Shown: positions 45,216 to 48,422 of the stretch, piece by piece | How positions within the stretch are numbered: the stretch's first letter is position 1 | Layout of the letters: each line of letters begins with the position of its first letter | DNA from: Pseudonocardia ammonioxydans | GTDB lineage: Bacteria; Actinomycetota; Actinomycetes; Mycobacteriales; Pseudonocardiaceae | DNA: 48,422 nt | Assembly (NCBI RefSeq): GCF_900115005.1 | Contig: NZ_FOUY01000043.1 | Coordinates: forward strand, 1 to 48,422 | Direction of reading: 5' to 3' | The notes under the pieces: model-generated | Seen by the model: the letters and a program-made list of their open reading frames with translations, nothing else | Database searches by the model: none | Told to the model about the DNA's origin: nothing | Translations under genes and position numbers: made by a program

Positions 45216-47561
45216 ATGCCCGCTCACCGCGCCTCCGCCCCCGAGCGCCGGAGCCCCGGCCGCAGCCACGTCAGCCGCCGCCGGTTCCTCGGCTACCTGG
45301 TCGCCGCGCCCACGCTGGTCGTGGCGGCCGAGGTCGGACGGCAGGCCGTGTTCGACAGCACGCCGGTCGCCAACGCGGCGGCGATCCCGTCGCCCCCGCT
45401 GCCCGGCGAGGTCTACGACCTGCTCGACGTCATCCGCGACGCGGCCCGGCCGACCGCGAACCTGATCCGGATCGAGGTCGAGCGGGACGGCACCGTCTCG
45501 TTCGCGCTGCCCCGCTCGGACAACGGCCAGGGCATCATCACCTCGACGCAGATGATCATCGCCGAGGAGATGAACCTGGACCCGGACCAGGTGGTGGTGA
45601 CGCTGGCCGACGCCCGGCCGGAACTGGTGTTCAACCAGCTCACCGGCGGGTCGAGCACCACGTTCTCCACCTACACCCCGATCCGGGTGGCGGCGGCCCT
45701 GGCCCAGGGGCGGCTGCTCGACGCGGCCGCGGCCGAGCTGGGCCAGGACAAGAGCGTGCTCACCAGCCGGACCGGCCTGATCACCGGCATGAACGGCGAG
45801 GAACTGCCGTTCGGTGAGCTCACCGAGCTGGCCGCCAGCCCGGTGGACGAGGCCGTCGACGTCGCACTCAAGCCGCGGGAGGAGTTCAGCGTCATCGGGA
45901 CGCCGCGGACCAAGTCCGACGCCCGGGCGATGGTGACCGGGAAGAAGAAGTTCCTCACCGACATGCAGGTCCCGGACGCGCTGCCGACCGTCATCTGCCG
46001 CGGCCCGAACCTCAACTCGGCACCGCAGGGCGTCAACAACATCGACGAGGTCCGGACCATGCCCGGGGTCACCGACGTCGAGCAGGTGCGCACCGGCGTC
46101 GCGGTGCGGGCGGTGACCTACGGCCAGGCCGTCGACGCCGTCAACGCGCTGGACGTGGACTGGGACGGCGGCACCGTCGAGGGCGAGAACGACGAGTCGG
46201 TGCTGGAGAAGGTGCGCGCCGGTGAGCTGCCGCTGGCCGTCCCGCAGACGCCCGGCACGACGGTCGAGGGCGACTTCGTCTTCTACTTCCGCAGCAACTC
46301 CGCACTGGAGACCAACTGCGCGATCGCCGACGTCCGGGACGGCTCGGCCGAGATCTGGGGCCCGTCCAAGAGCCCGATCGCCGCGCAGGCCGACATCGCC
46401 CAGGATCTCGGTCTCCCGCAGAACGCGGTCACGGTGCACGTCACCGAGGGCGGCGGTTCGTTCGGCAGGCGGTTGTTCTACGACGCGCTGCCGGAGGCCG
46501 CCGAGGCATCCCGGGCCATGGGCAAGCCGGTCAAGCTGATGTGGACCCGGGCGGACGACTCGCGGCAGGGCCGGGTGCACCCGATGGCCACCTGCCGGGT
46601 GCGTGCGCAGGTCACCGGCGAGTCGGTGTCGAGCTTCGAGATCCGGCACACCAGCGTCGCGTCCGAGCTCAACCCGGGCCTGTCCGAGGCGATCACCGCC
46701 GCGGCGAACAAGGCACCCCTGGGGAACCTGACGATCGCGCAGAGCATCTACATCACCACCCAGACCAACCCGTACAACGTCGGTGTGGCGACCTCGCTGC
46801 TCAACGAGGTCGACATGCGGTTCAACACCTGCTCGATGCGCAACATCTACTCGCCGGACACCGCGACCGCGCGCGAGCTGATGATCGATAAGGTCGCCGC
46901 GGAACTGGGCAAGGACCCGTACGAGTTCCGCTCGGAGTTCGTGAAGCTCGACCGGTTCAAGAAGGTCGTCGACCGGGCCGCGCAGGAGGCGGACTGGGGG
47001 AGGACGATGCCCGAGGGCATGGCCCAGGGCATCGCGATCCACCAGGAGTACAAGGGCATCGCCTGCGCCGTCGTCGAGCTGGACTGCCGTCCGGAGACGG
47101 TGAACCGCGAGATCCGCTCGGCCCGCACCGGGCCGCGGGTGACGAAGGTGACCTACGTCGTCGACGTCGGGCTCGTCATCAACCCGCGCGGCCTCGAGGC
47201 GCAGATGATGGGCGGGATCAACGACGGCATCGCGATGACGCTGACCTCCGGGCTGCACCTCGAGGACGGGCACTTCGTCGAGGCGAGCTGGGACAACTAC
47301 TTCTACACCCGCCAGTGGAACACCCCGCCCGAGATGAACATCGTGCTCATCGAGGACTCGGAGGCCCCGGAGCCGGGCGGTGCCGGCGAGTTCGGGGTGG
47401 CCGCCACCTGCGGGGCGGTCGCCTGTGCCTATGCGCGGGCGACCGGGACGGTGCCGGAGTACTTCCCGATCCTGCACAAGGAGCCGTTGCCGTTCGAGCC
47501 GTATCCGACGGTGCCGCCGATCCCGCCGTCGCCGACCAACGGCCTCGAGATGGCCCGCTAG
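45216..47561 (+). CDS. Tat-exported molybdenum hydroxylase large subunit (IorB / aldehyde oxidase type)
   Basis: 781-residue molybdopterin subunit of the xanthine dehydrogenase family, closest in layout to isoquinoline 1-oxidoreductase beta. A twin-arginine signal S-R-R-R-F-L-G-Y-L-V-A-A-P lies at about 20-32. Cofactor motifs include L-T-G-G-S-S-T-T-F, T-E-G-G-G-S-F-G-R-R and, near the end, P-G-G-A-G-E-F-G-V, whose Glu is the expected catalytic base. It would oxidise an aldehyde or N-heterocycle outside the membrane. AGAGGA precedes ATG 45216. It comes before its small subunit, the reverse of the usual iorA-iorB order. Substrate not predictable. Confidence 0.9.
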   Translation: MPAHRASAPERRSPGRSHVSRRRFLGYLVAAPTLVVAAEVGRQAVFDSTPVANAAAIPSPPLPGEVYDLLDVIRDAARPTANLIRIEVERDGTVSFALPRSDNGQGIITSTQMIIAEEMNLDPDQVVVTLADARPELVFNQLTGGSSTTFSTYTPIRVAAALAQGRLLDAAAAELGQDKSVLTSRTGLITGMNGEELPFGELTELAASPVDEAVDVALKPREEFSVIGTPRTKSDARAMVTGKKKFLTDMQVPDALPTVICRGPNLNSAPQGVNNIDEVRTMPGVTDVEQVRTGVAVRAVTYGQAVDAVNALDVDWDGGTVEGENDESVLEKVRAGELPLAVPQTPGTTVEGDFVFYFRSNSALETNCAIADVRDGSAEIWGPSKSPIAAQADIAQDLGLPQNAVTVHVTEGGGSFGRRLFYDALPEAAEASRAMGKPVKLMWTRADDSRQGRVHPMATCRVRAQVTGESVSSFEIRHTSVASELNPGLSEAITAAANKAPLGNLTIAQSIYITTQTNPYNVGVATSLLNEVDMRFNTCSMRNIYSPDTATARELMIDKVAAELGKDPYEFRSEFVKLDRFKKVVDRAAQEADWGRTMPEGMAQGIAIHQEYKGIACAVVELDCRPETVNREIRSARTGPRVTKVTYVVDVGLVINPRGLEAQMMGGINDGIAMTLTSGLHLEDGHFVEASWDNYFYTRQWNTPPEMNIVLIEDSEAPEPGGAGEFGVAATCGAVACAYARATGTVPEYFPILHKEPLPFEPYPTVPPIPPSPTNGLEMAR

Positions 47562-47575
47562 GAGGACCCGAGCTC

Positions 47576-48046
47576 ATGTCGACACACACTTTCAAGGTCA
47601 ACGGTGAGACCGTGACCGTCGATGTCGAGGACGACGTGCGGATGTTGTGGGTCCTGCGTGACGTTCTCGGGATCACGGGGCCGAAGTACGGCTGTGGGAT
47701 CAACGTGTGCAAGGCCTGCACCAGTCATGTCAACGGCAAGGCGTTCAATCCGTGTTCGGTGCCGGTGGGGGCGATCTCGGAGTCCGATGAGATCACCACG
47801 ATCGAGGGGCTGGCCGATGGTGAGGAGCTGCATCCGATGCAGCAGGCCTGGATCGACAACGATGTCGCGCAGTGCGGGTACTGCCAGCCGGGTCAGATCA
47901 TGGCGGCGGTGGCGTTGGTGAAGCGGTGTGAGGCCGAGGGGCGCGAGATCGACGACGAGGCCCTGGACGAGATCCGCAACATCTGCCGGTGCGGTACCTA
48001 CAACCGCATCCGGGAAGCGATCAAGGCCGGCGCCGGCGCGATGTGA
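47576..48046 (+). CDS. 2Fe-2S small subunit of the molybdenum hydroxylase (IorA type)
   Basis: 156 residues carrying two [2Fe-2S] clusters. The plant ferredoxin-type cluster is Y-G-C-G-I-N-V-C-K-A-C-T with a fourth Cys in F-N-P-C. The second is C-G-Y-C-Q-P-G-Q-I-M and I-C-R-C-G-T-Y. It passes electrons from the molybdenum centre to an acceptor. It has no signal peptide, so export must be with the Tat-tagged large subunit. TAGGAGGA lies just before the ATG. Codon third positions are noticeably richer in T (GAT, CAT, TGT, GGT, TTG) than in the neighbours, which may reflect expression level or separate origin. Confidence 0.93.
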   Translation: MSTHTFKVNGETVTVDVEDDVRMLWVLRDVLGITGPKYGCGINVCKACTSHVNGKAFNPCSVPVGAISESDEITTIEGLADGEELHPMQQAWIDNDVAQCGYCQPGQIMAAVALVKRCEAEGREIDDEALDEIRNICRCGTYNRIREAIKAGAGAM

Positions 48047-48121
48047 CGTCGAGGCCGCTCGAGGACGTGCGGCACCGCGGTGTCGTGCGGGGAATGCTCC
48101 CCGAACCGAAGGACGGATGCG

Positions 48122-48422
48122 ATGAACAACCGGATGCGACGCTCGTTGGTCGCCGTCGGCGCCCTGGGTGCCGTGGCGTTCCCGCTGGCCGGGATGGCGG
48201 CCGCGGAGGAGGGTGACGGGCACGGCTACCCGAGTACGCAGAGCCCGACCCAGGCGGTGGACGCGGTCGGTGCCATCGGTGGCACGGCCGGGTACGGCGT
48301 GCTGGACGCGGCCGACAGCTACTCGCCGGGCAACCGGCCCGAGGGCGTGGCCGGGACCGAGGTCGAGTTCCCGCCGGTGACCCCGGGCTACGTCGAGGGC
48401 CCGGTGGGCGGTCTGCTCAACG
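48122..48422 (+). CDS. Secreted protein, partial (runs off window)
   Basis: The first 100 codons of a protein with a Sec-type signal peptide (M-R-R-S-L-V-A-V-G-A-L-G-A-V-A-F-P-L, cleavage likely after A-A-A near 28). The mature part is Gly/Pro-rich (H-G-Y-P-S-T-Q-S-P-T and T-P-G-Y-V-E-G-P-V-G-G) without Cys so far. I do not recognise it. It follows the hydroxylase genes by 75 bp in the same direction and could be an envelope partner. No stop is reached before the right edge. Confidence 0.75.
   Translation, partial: MNNRMRRSLVAVGALGAVAFPLAGMAAAEEGDGHGYPSTQSPTQAVDAVGAIGGTAGYGVLDAADSYSPGNRPEGVAGTEVEFPPVTPGYVEGPVGGLLN

Overview
The window is very GC-rich. It uses GTG and TTG starts freely, many genes have a -10 hexamer about 7 nt before the start codon, and the gene order mfd / mazG / lytic transglycosylase / eno / ftsB-like / DUF501 / ppx is conserved in Actinobacteria (compare M. 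tuberculosis Rv1020-Rv1026, from memory). Mycothiol-family enzymes, iron boxes of the IdeR/DmdR type and a cobalt-type nitrile hydratase fit a mycolate-group or Pseudonocardia-like actinomycete. Placement at genus level is an inference.

Layout. 1-355: 5' part and upstream end of an IS110-family transposase, running off the left edge. 356-1909: cobalt-type nitrile hydratase operon (alpha, beta, accessory; minus strand). 2018-2929: iron-box-controlled siderophore-interacting protein. 2940-4295: amidase-signature enzyme, which could finish nitrile-to-acid conversion. 4671-5612: alpha/beta-hydrolase fold protein that appears to have lost its catalytic Ser and His. 5785-27360: conserved backbone (mfd, mazG, lytic transglycosylase, eno, ftsB-like, DUF501, ppx, udgB), with a tricorn protease, a SurA-like lipoprotein, an efeUOB iron/peroxidase operon with its own iron box, a TPR protein, a DUF2182-DUF1326 cysteine-rich membrane pair and an AidB-like dehydrogenase set into it. 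27456-31926: accessory stretch with a PAS protein, an unusual class-I-shaped tRNA with a UAA anticodon, a vapBC pair, a long hairpin, a winged-helix regulator/membrane protein pair, a MerR regulator with a MerR-type promoter and a 22-residue cysteine-type leader peptide. 31973-41929: OsmC, O-methyltransferase, DUF418 membrane protein with a NarL-type two-component system, LysE exporter, two DinB/mycothiol-type proteins, an ECF sigma factor with a SnoaL-like tail, a YdcF protein and a 1-Cys peroxiredoxin.

42054-48422 is the most system-like part. An ECF sigma factor and its zinc-finger anti-sigma factor lie next to a convergent operon encoding a CHRD-domain wall protein and a class F-like sortase. 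Divergent from that operon is a Tat-exported molybdenum hydroxylase (IorB/IorA type) followed by a secreted protein cut by the window edge. The sigma gene and the CHRD-sortase operon carry the same bipartite promoter motif (CCGTGAAC, 17 nt, CGTA), so I infer that this ECF factor controls a cell-surface module.

Start sites were chosen from ribosome sites, start-stop overlaps and leaderless -10 spacing. All functions are read from motifs without database searches.
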